A stretch of 64,000 bases of DNA from Terriglobia bacterium (GTDB lineage: Bacteria; Acidobacteriota; Terriglobia; Terriglobales; Acidobacteriaceae), in contig JAIQFP010000021.1 of assembly GCA_020073165.1 (NCBI GenBank), forward strand, positions 21,847 through 85,846, written 5' to 3'. The notes below the pieces were generated by a model. The model was not told where the DNA came from, did not search any database, and saw only the letters and a program-made list of their open reading frames with translations. The position numbers were made by a program, and so were the translations under genes. Below are positions 1 to 7,524 of the stretch, in pieces (positions within the stretch are counted from its first letter, which is position 1; each line of letters starts with the position of its first letter).

Positions 1-809
1 AGGTGCGTTCTGCCGTCTGGTAATCAGGGAAAGGATTGTTGCCGAATGGCCAAGTATGCCCTTCACCCCAAAAACCGTACATGAAGGTATCGATAAACTC
101 GATGAGCGGGCTGCCATCGAATTCCGCCGCCAGGAGGCCAACCAGTTCTTTGAATGCCTGCTGAAAAAACGGATGGTCAAACCGGGGCTGATAACGCGAA
201 TGCGGGTTCTGCAAGTATTTGCGCTGAAGCGCTGCTTTCCTGATCGCTAAGCACCAGATCAACTTTCGGTACTTTGTCGAGGACAAAATCCGGGAGGGCC
301 GCTTCGTGCGTATAGTCTGGCGCACACATCTGAACTCGCAATCCGACCCGCTTATTGTTCTTCTTCGCCAATTCAAAAACGAGCTTCAGATAATCGGGCA
401 TCTCCAGGCGTCCAGGTCGCGGCTGAACTTCCCTCCACGTCGGGCGAATGTAGAGCTGCTGGCCCAAGGGAAATCGAGCCAGATCCTCAATCGCCTGGGG
501 AATATTGTCTGACTTGATTTCCTCCGTGCCCATGTCTGCTGTGATGTAGGTCACCAGTCCCTTGCCATAGTTCGGCACCACTTCTTCCGAAGGGGTTGTG
601 GTCATCACCACTTCGTCTGTAGGAATAACGGCATCGGGTGGGTATTGAGGGAACGGCCCCTGATTGAGGCGATCGTTTACCGTGGGACCGGAGCCGAAAT
701 CGTAGTTTCCCCAGTTGTGGGCGGGAACCTTCCCCTGCGCGTTGCTGATTCCAAGTTCGGCCGCTAGGGCAACGGCGACACTACTCTTTAGAAAATCTCT
801 ACGCTGCAT
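1..809 (-). pseudogene. Tat-exported glycoside hydrolase-like protein, frameshifted and cut by window edge
   Basis: The start at 809 gives a Tat-like leader (MQRRDFLKSSVAVALAAELG), so export to the periplasm is likely. About 190 residues follow, with a TIM-barrel glycosidase look (LYIRPTWREVQPRPG, then KKNNKRVGLRVQM). The frame closes at 177, but the minus strand stays open in the next frame from about 250 to the window edge and encodes sensible continuation such as RYQPRFDHPFFQQAFKEL and DTFMYGFWGEGHTWPFGNN, resembling GH42/beta-galactosidase-like barrels. A single-base-type shift between about 215 and 260 therefore breaks one gene. It may be a real lesion or an assembly indel. The substrate is unknown. 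Confidence 0.65.
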
Positions 810-1035
810 CGGAGTTATGTCCTCCTTTAATTATTCGATTTAGATTACGGCCAAGTTGGCTAGAGATCCAACTTAGCAGGGCCGTTTCGTTCTGTGACGT
901 TCGGTGACGAGCGGCTTCATTCCGTTGGGAACAAATTGGGCACAGCGGTTGGGACCTCCTTTTGGCCGAACAAGCCGAGGGCACCAGGGCCCCTAGGGTA
1001 ACCACCATCACGGGCAGTGTCCTGGCCGCCAATTC

Positions 1036-1056
1036 TCAATGAGTGTAATCGCCTGA
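1036..1056 (+). repeat. Dispersed repeat copy A, left half (split by the IS)
   Basis: Reads TCAATGAGTGTAATCGCCTG. Its right half resumes after the insertion sequence at 3036 (TTACGTCAACAATC). Joined at the duplicated octamer it matches copy E at 61251, including GCCTGATTAC. It is one of about eight related copies in the window. Confidence 0.7.
1049..1056. repeat. Target-site duplication, left
   Basis: TCGCCTGA directly abuts the left inverted repeat. The same octamer follows the right inverted repeat at 3028-3035. Eight bases is the duplication length known for IS1595-family elements. Confidence 0.85.
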
Positions 1057-1080
1057 CATGATTATTCACTTGACAAAAGT
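1057..1080 (+). repeat. IS left inverted repeat
   Basis: 24 bp; identical to the complement of 3004-3027 except positions 3 and 15. It contains the -35 box of the likely transposase promoter. Confidence 0.9.
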
Positions 1081-1098
1081 AACCCCATGATTCATAAT
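1070..1098 (+). promoter_or_regulatory. Likely sigma70-type promoter of the transposase
   Basis: TTGACA at 1070-1075 and CATAAT at 1093-1098 are separated by 17 bp, a near-consensus arrangement. The -35 box lies in the inverted repeat, as is common in insertion sequences. Confidence 0.6.
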
Positions 1099-1118
1099 CC
1101 TACCCATGAAGTTAAGTC

Positions 1119-1259
1119 TCACTTCTTCTTGGGTTTGGCGGCAGAAGCAGACGCCCGCAACTGTCTCCGCAAGTCCCTTTTTATGGACGCCAACAATCTC
1201 CTCGTTGGCACCCGTTGAAGCGTCTCTTTCTTCTCTCTCTCAGATGGAGTACGCACCAT
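1119..1259 (-). CDS. Small basic 46-residue ORF inside the IS (uncertain)
   Basis: A 46-residue, strongly basic reading frame (starts MVRTPSEREKK, ends SAAKPKKK). Its ATG overlaps the transposase ATG back to back in the sequence CATG. A purine-rich GGGAG lies 6 bases upstream on its own strand. Nothing in the residues identifies a function. It could be a DNA- or RNA-binding passenger, or chance, since the region is only the transposase leader. Coding status is weakly supported. Confidence 0.25.
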   Translation of the reverse strand: MVRTPSEREKKETLQRVPTRRLLASIKRDLRRQLRASASAAKPKKK

Positions 1260-2163
1260 GACTCTCCCTGATGTAGTTGAACTGTTCGGTACTGATGATA
1301 AATGCCGTGAACTGCTTGAACGTCTCCGGTGGCCCGAAGGCCCCGAGTGCCCACGTTGCAAGACCCGCGAAGTTGTCCGCCTGTCCACAAACGTAAAACT
1401 GCTGTGGTGCGCGGAGTGCGATTACCAGTTCTCTGTTACCGCCGGAACAATCTTCAACGACTCGCACCTGCCTTTGTCCATGTGGTTCATGGCAACGTTG
1501 CTGCTCGTTGAAGCACGCAAGGGCATGAGCGCGAATCAGCTTAGGCGCACGCTTTGGGGACAGCACAAAGGCTCCTACAAAACGGCCTGGTATCTCTGCC
1601 ATCGTATTCGTGCTGCCATGAAAGAAGTAGATCGGCCCATGATGGACGGTACTGTCGAAGTGGACGAAACCTATGTCGGCGGCAGGCCCCCTCGTGGAAG
1701 CAAGCCGGGACGTGGCACGCCGAAGGAAGTTGTTATCGGCATCCGACAGCGTGGCGGGGATCTGCGTTTCTTCCGTGCTTCCGATGCTAGGTCTGGCACC
1801 TTGGCGAAGTACATCAGCGAGAACGTCAGTCAAGACGTTGAAGTCGTGGTCACCGATGAATTCACTTCCTATCCGGGCGCGATGAAGAAAACGGGATTGA
1901 CCGCAAAGCACAAAACGATCAAACACAAGTCGGGCATCTACGCCGTCGGAGACATCCACACGAACACAGTGGAATCCGCGTTCTCTCTGCTCAAGCGGGG
2001 CATCGTGGGCACATGGCACAAGATCAGTGCAAAGCATCTCCCGGCCTATTTGGACGAGATGACCTTCCGTTTCAACCGTCGGAAGTCTCCCGCCTTGTTC
2101 TTGGACACCCTGCGTCATATGATTACTTCTTCCGTTTTGACCTTCGAGAAACTCACGGCTTAG
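1258..2163 (+). CDS. IS1595-family (ISXO2-like) DDE transposase
   Basis: 301 residues, the usual length for this family. An N-terminal zinc ribbon (CPRC near residue 33, CAEC near 54) is followed by the ISXO2-like catalytic core: VEVDETYVGG (first Asp), VVTDEFTSYPG (second Asp) and HTNTVESAFSLLKRG (the late Asn/Glu segment), then RFNRRK near the C-terminus. It cuts and rejoins the element ends. The ATG at 1258 is preceded by GGAG at a suitable distance. The gene is intact and lies in an element with good inverted repeats, so activity is plausible. It overlaps the stop of the convergent passenger by 11 bp. Confidence 0.93.
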   Translation: MTLPDVVELFGTDDKCRELLERLRWPEGPECPRCKTREVVRLSTNVKLLWCAECDYQFSVTAGTIFNDSHLPLSMWFMATLLLVEARKGMSANQLRRTLWGQHKGSYKTAWYLCHRIRAAMKEVDRPMMDGTVEVDETYVGGRPPRGSKPGRGTPKEVVIGIRQRGGDLRFFRASDARSGTLAKYISENVSQDVEVVVTDEFTSYPGAMKKTGLTAKHKTIKHKSGIYAVGDIHTNTVESAFSLLKRGIVGTWHKISAKHLPAYLDEMTFRFNRRKSPALFLDTLRHMITSSVLTFEKLTA

Positions 2164-2890
2164 GAGCCCTCTTGAGCCAGAAATATTTAATAATGTCTTG
2201 AAGTTGTGGCTGTCGCGCTTCCCATCCAGCGCCAAAAGAGCTTTCGGTAGACGACGGATTGGGGCTTGTAATTACTGCTATTGTTTCGGTGTTTCCTCCA
2301 ACATTTCCGACTGATTCTTTCGCTTCCTTCATTACAAATTCGAGCAGGGCTTGCGCTTCAAGTACCTCTGGCACCGTCCCACTGAACTGGGGGCCGCGAG
2401 CATCTCTGAAAAGACGGTCAAGGAAGTAGTAGGCGATCTCCTGCCCTACGCCAGCACACGCAAACATTCCAGCAACCGGATAAACAATTTCTTCATAGGT
2501 TTGATACAGGCGACAATCTGTCGTTTGGTAGTCTACGACGCCAATGACGAGTGATATTTGCCTATCGAGCCGCTTCCAGTCTGGGAGCGAATCAGGAATG
2601 TACTTATCGTAAATTCTAACCATCTCGTCACCGATTATCGTTTCGTGCTTAGCGAGAAACTCGTTCTTATTAAGCCTTGCTGCATCGGATATTCGCCTCA
2701 TCGCTAGTTCGCACAATGGTCCAAATCCGGCAGTGCCGAACACCAAATGCCACTGAGGAAAAGCAGACACGTGAATTAGTTTCTGTACGGTTCTCTTCCC
2801 GCCCATTACGGTCCCCTCTTCCGTGTCTGAACAGAAGAAAAGACCGTTTGTGCATATCGTGCCAACGACCAACGTCATACGCTTGCTCAT
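2153..2890 (-). CDS. Proteasome beta-like Ntn-hydrolase passenger protein
   Basis: Unrelated to transposition. From the ATG at 2890 the protein begins MSKRMTLVVGTICTNGLFFC, which matches the proteasome-beta start: a Thr directly after Met (Thr1-like nucleophile), SD about 17 residues later (Asp17-like) and KRTVQKL (Lys33-like), followed by LVFGTAGFGPLCELAMRRI. The C-terminus (ETIAVITS) is also strand-like. The fold call is mine from motif spacing. An upstream TTG start at 2956 is possible but would bury the Thr. It shares the IS with a transposase and converges on it. The role is unknown; an IS-borne peptidase or amidase is the simplest guess. Confidence 0.6.
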   Translation of the reverse strand: MSKRMTLVVGTICTNGLFFCSDTEEGTVMGGKRTVQKLIHVSAFPQWHLVFGTAGFGPLCELAMRRISDAARLNKNEFLAKHETIIGDEMVRIYDKYIPDSLPDWKRLDRQISLVIGVVDYQTTDCRLYQTYEEIVYPVAGMFACAGVGQEIAYYFLDRLFRDARGPQFSGTVPEVLEAQALLEFVMKEAKESVGNVGGNTETIAVITSPNPSSTESSFGAGWEARQPQLQDIIKYFWLKRAPKP

Positions 2891-3003
2891 CTTCGGCTTC
2901 CGCTTGGATGTGAGCGGGTCCGGTTTTCTGGGTTCCGGCACCCAATCAACTCTCAATCGGCACCGCCTTTCGGGTGCCTAGGCCCACCCTGCGCCAAAAT
3001 GGG

Positions 3004-3027
3004 ACTTTTGTAAAGTGAATAATCCTG
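3004..3027 (-). repeat. IS right inverted repeat
   Basis: Complement reads CAGGATTATTCACTTTACAA then AAGT, matching the left end at 22 of 24 bases. The duplicated target octamer follows at 3028. Confidence 0.9.
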
Positions 3028-3035
3028 TCGCCTGA
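3028..3035. repeat. Target-site duplication, right
   Basis: TCGCCTGA, identical to 1049-1056. Removing the element and one octamer restores an uninterrupted copy of the dispersed repeat. Confidence 0.85.
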
Positions 3036-3050
3036 TTACGTCAACAATCA
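3036..3050 (+). repeat. Dispersed repeat copy A, right half
   Basis: TTACGTCAACAATCA continues the repeat interrupted by the IS; compare TTACAACAGTTATGG at the same point of copy E. Little else is recognisable between here and the next gene. Confidence 0.55.
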
Positions 3051-3205
3051 ACAAAGACCTCAGTTTTCCTGAAGAAAGATCTGAATCCGGATTTCGCCCT
3101 CCCTTCACATCGAACCGTGATGCAGGTCATTGTAGGGCACAGCCAAACCAAGGTAGTTTCAGCGCGAGGGTTCGAGTCAGCCACGCAAGCCTGGCGGGAG
3201 GAACG

Positions 3206-4399
3206 ATGAGAAACGCAAAGCTCGCGCCGTTCAATCGATGGAACCGCCGTCATATGGCTGCGCTGTTTATTGTGTTCGTACTCACACTGGGGATGGCGGC
3301 GCAGGCGCAAACCTACACAGTACTCCACTCCTTTGCGGGTCCACCTGACGGCATAGCTCCATTTGCAGGTGTCACCCGAGACGCAGCCGGCAATCTTTAC
3401 GGAAACACCGCCGACGGCGGAATGACCGGCAAAAATTGCCAGGGCTACGGGTGCGGAATGATCTTCAAGCTAGACCAGGCAGGGACAGAAACAGTACTGT
3501 ACACGTTCACCGGTGGTGCCGACGGCGGGGCACCCTTCGGAAGTTTGATTCGGGACGCGGCAGGCAACCTCTACGGCACCACGTCCCTCTCCAGCAGCTT
3601 TGGTGCAGTCTTCAAGCTGGATTCGGCGAGCACGTATACGGTGCTATACAGCTTTACCGGCGGCGCGGATGGCGCAGAACCCGACGAGGGATTAATTCGG
3701 GATGCCGCGGGCAACCTCTACGGAGTGACCTTCGGCGGGGGAGATCTGATCTGTAGCTGCGGTGTAGTCTTCAAGCTGGATTCGGCGGGCACGGAGACGG
3801 TGCTGCACAGCTTCACCGGTGGTTCGGATGGCGAAGGTCCTCTTGGACGCCTGCTCCGGGACGGTTCGGGCAACCTGTACGGGACCACCGGATTTGGCGG
3901 GACATATTCTGGCGGGACGATTTTCAAGCTGGATCCAACCGGCACGGAGACGGTACTACACAGCTTCAATCCCGCAACGGAGGGCCACGAACCGGCTGGA
4001 ACGTTGGTCCGGGACGCTGCCGGCAACCTCTACGGCGTAACCCTAACCGGCCCCGTTCACATATACGGCATGGTGTACAAGCTGGATACGGCCGGCACGT
4101 TGACGATCCTGCACAGCTTCTCGGGCAAGAGGGACGGTGAAACTCCCGAGGGAGGCTTGCTCCGAAGTGCGTCGGGCACCTTATATGGCACTACCGTAAG
4201 TGGAGGCAGTCATATGATGGGGACAATTTTCAAGCTGACGCCAGCCGGCAAGTTCACTTTGCTCTACACTTTCACTGGCGGGTCGGACGGCGGACATCCT
4301 GCCGCAGCTTTGATCCCGGACGCCGCGGGAAACCTCTACAGTACGGCAGTGTACGGCGGTTACGGCTTTGGAGTGGTGTTCAAGATCGCTTCCCACTGA
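3206..4399 (+). CDS. GloVer-type tandem-repeat exported protein
   Basis: 397 residues with a hydrophobic leader (AALFIVFVLTLGMAAQAQ). About seven tandem repeats of roughly 50 residues follow, each with the pattern TVLYSFTGGADG, RDAAGNLYG and VFKLDSAGT. This is the TIGR03803 (GloVer) repeat common in Acidobacteria and Verrucomicrobia, predicted to form a beta-propeller-like surface protein. GGAGG lies just before the ATG. No enzyme motif is present. The protein is complete and its function unknown. Confidence 0.85.
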   Translation: MRNAKLAPFNRWNRRHMAALFIVFVLTLGMAAQAQTYTVLHSFAGPPDGIAPFAGVTRDAAGNLYGNTADGGMTGKNCQGYGCGMIFKLDQAGTETVLYTFTGGADGGAPFGSLIRDAAGNLYGTTSLSSSFGAVFKLDSASTYTVLYSFTGGADGAEPDEGLIRDAAGNLYGVTFGGGDLICSCGVVFKLDSAGTETVLHSFTGGSDGEGPLGRLLRDGSGNLYGTTGFGGTYSGGTIFKLDPTGTETVLHSFNPATEGHEPAGTLVRDAAGNLYGVTLTGPVHIYGMVYKLDTAGTLTILHSFSGKRDGETPEGGLLRSASGTLYGTTVSGGSHMMGTIFKLTPAGKFTLLYTFTGGSDGGHPAAALIPDAAGNLYSTAVYGGYGFGVVFKIASH

Positions 4400-4473
4400 A
4401 GACGGATCGTACTTCGTATCGGCATCCATCAGACAACAATCCAGCCCGATCAACTCAGGAATTCTAATCTCTT

Positions 4474-4704
4474 ATGACGACGCAACAGGTCACACTCCGC
4501 GAGTCACTCAAACGTCTAGGGTACGCTCAAAATAACCAAGTGAGGCTCTACGGCGAGGTATTTGACTTGGTGTCCGACCCGGTCAGCGTCGGCGAGAATT
4601 TCGTGTTTGTGGATGCACTGGAACGAAAATTAGGTCACGTCAGGCGCGTCAGCATTCCACTGACCATCGTGCAGATGGCAAAGAAAGATCGCCGCGCAGC
4701 GTAA
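4474..4704 (+). CDS. Small hypothetical protein, 76 residues
   Basis: Starts MTTQQVTLRESLKRLGYAQN; the rest is soluble and alternates strand-like stretches (QVRLYGEVFDLVSD, ENFVFVDALERK) with a basic tail. No recognised domain, signal peptide or membrane segment. The ribosome binding site is weak. It lies 74 bp after the GloVer gene on the same strand. Probably a real small cytoplasmic protein. Confidence 0.5.
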   Translation: MTTQQVTLRESLKRLGYAQNNQVRLYGEVFDLVSDPVSVGENFVFVDALERKLGHVRRVSIPLTIVQMAKKDRRAA

Positions 4705-4732
4705 GCGAACAACCCAACCCGATTACTGCTGC

Positions 4733-4757
4733 AAAATCGCCATTACACCAGTAACGC
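4733..4757 (-). repeat. Possible dispersed repeat copy G (weak)
   Basis: AAATCGCCATTAC is identical over 13 bases to the complement of copy C (51819), and TAAC follows where TGACC is expected. The flanks differ, so this may be a decayed copy or chance. Confidence 0.35.
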
Positions 4758-4868
4758 GCCCGTGGCTTGTTTGTGAGAGAGTTCCACCCATTGGAGCCCA
4801 CCGGCGAGCCTCAGTGCCCCCTGCTCACCATCTGCAGCCCCGATGCCGCGCACAATTTGCCACCAGTC

Positions 4869-6110
4869 TCATTCGTAGCGCAGAGCTTCAATCGGGTCGA
4901 GCCGGGAGGCGCGCACCGCGGGGATCATGCCGCTGATCAGTCCGACCATGGTGAGGATCAGCGTGGCTACGATGAGCGTGCCGACGTGGATGGCCAGGCG
5001 GATGTCGCCGGCTTCGGCATTCTTGGCCATGGCGCTGTAGAGAGTGAGCCGTCCGACGGAGAGCGCAACCGCGTAGGCCAGCATCACTCCCAGCACCCCT
5101 CCCATGAAAGTAATAGTCAGCGCTTCTGCCAGGAATTGGATCAGGATGTGCCGCCGGCGGGCACCCAGGGCTTTTTCCACTCCGATTTCCCGAGTGCGCT
5201 GGGTCACCGAGACCAGCATGATGTTCATCAATCCAACCCCGCCGATGCCCAGGGTAAGCGTGCCGATGAAACCGAGCAGGATCTTCAGACCGAGGGTGAT
5301 GACTTCGAACTGGTGGACCTGCTCCATCAGGTTAAACACCAGCAGGGCGCGGCGGTCGGTCTGGTTGAACTTGTGCTGGATGGCCATCACGGCGCGCACC
5401 GACTGCTCCAGCCTCGTATACTCCGTGGTCTCGTAGTTGAACCAGATGGAGTTGAGATAATGAGTGTCCTTCAGGTCGCGCACGGTGCTGAAAGGGACGA
5501 AGGCCACACGGTTAATGTCGCTGTCGCCCTCCTGCATTTTTGGCGCCAGGACACCGATCACTTCGAAGCTGATACCGTCAATGCGAATGCGTTCGCCCAG
5601 CGCGTTGCGCCCGGAAAAGAGCTTCTCCTTGGCCTCGGAGGCCAGAACGGTGACACGGGCGCGCTCCGTCTCGTCCTCCTGGTTGTAGAAGCGGCCCTGC
5701 GCCAGCCTGAGCGCTCGGATGGAGTACACGTTGGGATAGTTGCCGGTTACCTGGAAGTTGAAGCTGCGGGTGTCGTACTGCATGCTGGCTTCTTTGCCCA
5801 CTTCCGGCGTGATGTGCGTGATTTGCGGAATACTGGTGGTGAGGATGTCCACATCCTCCATAGTCAGGCGAACGGGAATTCCCGCCTTCTGGCCGCCGGC
5901 CTGCATTGAGGTTTTGCCGGGCACGACGATCATCAACTTCGTGCCAAATTGGGCGAAGATGTTGGTGCAAGCCTGGCCAAAACCATCGCCGTAGGCCAGC
6001 AGCATGACCACCGTGGCGATGCCCCAGGCCATGCCCAGCATGGTCAGCGTGGTGCGGCGGCGGTTGTGCCGCATGGCGCTGTAGGCTTCGCGGAGTACGT
6101 CCTTAAGCAT
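4869..6110 (-). CDS. MacB-like ABC transporter permease
   Basis: 413 residues with the MacB architecture: an N-terminal membrane helix (TTLTMLGMAWGIATVVMLLA), a periplasmic MacB_PCD domain of about 200 residues, then three C-terminal FtsX-type helices with the hallmark QRTREIGVEKALGARRRHI and the end DPIEALRYE. It lies 4 bp after a paralogous permease (6115-7362), so they are probably co-translated as a heterodimer. No ATPase is adjacent, so it must use one encoded elsewhere. Likely an exporter or mechanotransmission complex; substrate unknown. Confidence 0.88.
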   Translation of the reverse strand: MLKDVLREAYSAMRHNRRRTTLTMLGMAWGIATVVMLLAYGDGFGQACTNIFAQFGTKLMIVVPGKTSMQAGGQKAGIPVRLTMEDVDILTTSIPQITHITPEVGKEASMQYDTRSFNFQVTGNYPNVYSIRALRLAQGRFYNQEDETERARVTVLASEAKEKLFSGRNALGERIRIDGISFEVIGVLAPKMQEGDSDINRVAFVPFSTVRDLKDTHYLNSIWFNYETTEYTRLEQSVRAVMAIQHKFNQTDRRALLVFNLMEQVHQFEVITLGLKILLGFIGTLTLGIGGVGLMNIMLVSVTQRTREIGVEKALGARRRHILIQFLAEALTITFMGGVLGVMLAYAVALSVGRLTLYSAMAKNAEAGDIRLAIHVGTLIVATLILTMVGLISGMIPAVRASRLDPIEALRYE

Positions 6111-6114
6111 GACC

Positions 6115-7362
6115 TTACTCCTGCCGCAGCGCTTCCACCGGCTGCAGCATAGCGGCTTTGCGTGCGGGGTAGAGTCCTGCAGCCACCCCCGCCAGGGTCA
6201 GGCTGCCGATGGCCACGATCGCCGACATGGGCACGATTCTGGGCGGATCAAAGCCACCCGGGCCGTGCTGCGTGTCCATGATCGCCATTAATCCGGCGGC
6301 AAAGCCCATTCCGATAAGACCGCTGAATAGCGTAAGCAGCGTTCCTTCCAGAAAAAACTGCAGCAGAATACTGCGGTTCGTGGCGCCCAAGGCCTTCCGC
6401 AGGCCGATCTCGTGGGTGCGCTCGGTGACCGCCACCAGCATGATGTTGATCACCCCGATCGCGCCCAGCGCCAGCGTTACCAGCCCCACGCTGCCCAGAA
6501 ACACATTCATGGCGTCGAAGATCGAGCCGACCAGCTTGGACTGCTGAATGGTATCCCAACCCTCGAAGGCGTTGTCATCGCGGTAATCGAAGCGGTGGTT
6601 GCGGGCGATGATCTTGCGGGCGTCTTCCTGGGCGAGCAGGTGCTCGTCGGTCACGCGGGGCTGGTAGTTGATGAAGGAGATGGCATTCTCCCGCCCCTCC
6701 CCCTTGAGCGGGAAGTAGGTGGACATCACCTGAAAAGGGATATAACCGCGCATGTTGGTGGAGTTGTCATCCCCGCGGCCGACGCGCTGCAAGCTGCCCA
6801 CTACTTCGAAACTGAGTCCATTGAGCAGAACGGTCGCGCCCACGGCAGGGCGCCCGGGAAACAAATTCCGAGTTAATTCATCGCCCAGCACGACGACGTT
6901 GCGCTTTTGGGTTTCGTCCAGACCATTGAGCCAGCGTCCCTGCTTGAGCGGAAGGTAGCGGATGTCGCCGTACTGGGGTTCCACGCCGATGATCTCGCCG
7001 TTGGCCGTGGCGAACTCGCTGACCGTGTGCAGGTCGGTGCGCGCCAGTACCGGCGTAGCATTGCGAACATGAAAGGCTTCTTTGCGGATATCCGCATAGT
7101 CCTGGTAGGTAAGCAGATAGGTTCGCGCCGAGCTCATGTTGCCCTGCACCACCGGAGCCCGTCCGGGGAAGATAAACATGATGTCTTTGCCGTACTGTTC
7201 CATCTCGCGCCTGTTGCCCGAGCGAAAACCCTCCCCCAGACCAACCAGCAACAGCAATGACCCCACACCCCAGGCGATGCCGAACATAGTCAGAAAGGAG
7301 CGCAGCTTGTGCGCCCACAAAGTGCGGAAGATTTGCACGAAAATGTCCAGGAACATCTGCAT
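6115..7362 (-). CDS. MacB-like ABC transporter permease
   Basis: 415 residues. A first helix (FLTMFGIAWGVGSLLLLVGL) is followed by a periplasmic domain with the ERTHEIGLRKALGAT signature after it, FtsX-type C-terminal helices, and the end PVEALRQE. It is a paralogue of the following gene at 4869-6110 and forms a two-gene operon with it. Such ATPase-less permease pairs are frequent in Acidobacteria. The link to the neighbouring GH2 gene upstream (7525) is only positional; they are 162 bp apart. Confidence 0.88.
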   Translation of the reverse strand: MQMFLDIFVQIFRTLWAHKLRSFLTMFGIAWGVGSLLLLVGLGEGFRSGNRREMEQYGKDIMFIFPGRAPVVQGNMSSARTYLLTYQDYADIRKEAFHVRNATPVLARTDLHTVSEFATANGEIIGVEPQYGDIRYLPLKQGRWLNGLDETQKRNVVVLGDELTRNLFPGRPAVGATVLLNGLSFEVVGSLQRVGRGDDNSTNMRGYIPFQVMSTYFPLKGEGRENAISFINYQPRVTDEHLLAQEDARKIIARNHRFDYRDDNAFEGWDTIQQSKLVGSIFDAMNVFLGSVGLVTLALGAIGVINIMLVAVTERTHEIGLRKALGATNRSILLQFFLEGTLLTLFSGLIGMGFAAGLMAIMDTQHGPGGFDPPRIVPMSAIVAIGSLTLAGVAAGLYPARKAAMLQPVEALRQE

Positions 7363-7524
7363 GAGTTGCCCGCAGAAACCGAGGATCGACCCTTATCTAA
7401 GCGAAACTAGGCGCGCGGCGTCACTCCAGATCCTAGCATTTCGCTTGCTTCAGGTCGGTGATTTCTGGACAGCTGGCCGCGATCGCCACGGTGCGAGGTG
7501 AGCTTTAGGTGGGGCCTCTCCCCG

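Larger units (their letters stand above)
1057..3027 (+). mobile_element. IS1595-family (ISXO2-like) insertion sequence with passenger gene
   Basis: A complete 1,971-bp element. The left end 1057-1080 (CATGATTATTCACTTGACAA then AAGT) and right end 3004-3027 form a 24-bp inverted repeat with two mismatches, flanked by the direct octamer TCGCCTGA. It holds the transposase (1258-2163) and a convergent passenger gene (2153-2890), both apparently intact, so it looks recent. It landed inside a copy of the dispersed repeat found elsewhere in the window. Confidence 0.9.

Noticed and set aside
799..1032. 77-residue minus-strand frame upstream of the Tat gene
   Set aside because: It overlaps the start of the glycosidase in another frame, lacks a good ribosome binding site and resembles no family.
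1240..2235. 331-residue minus-strand frame across the transposase
   Set aside because: It is antisense to the transposase over its length and has no domain.
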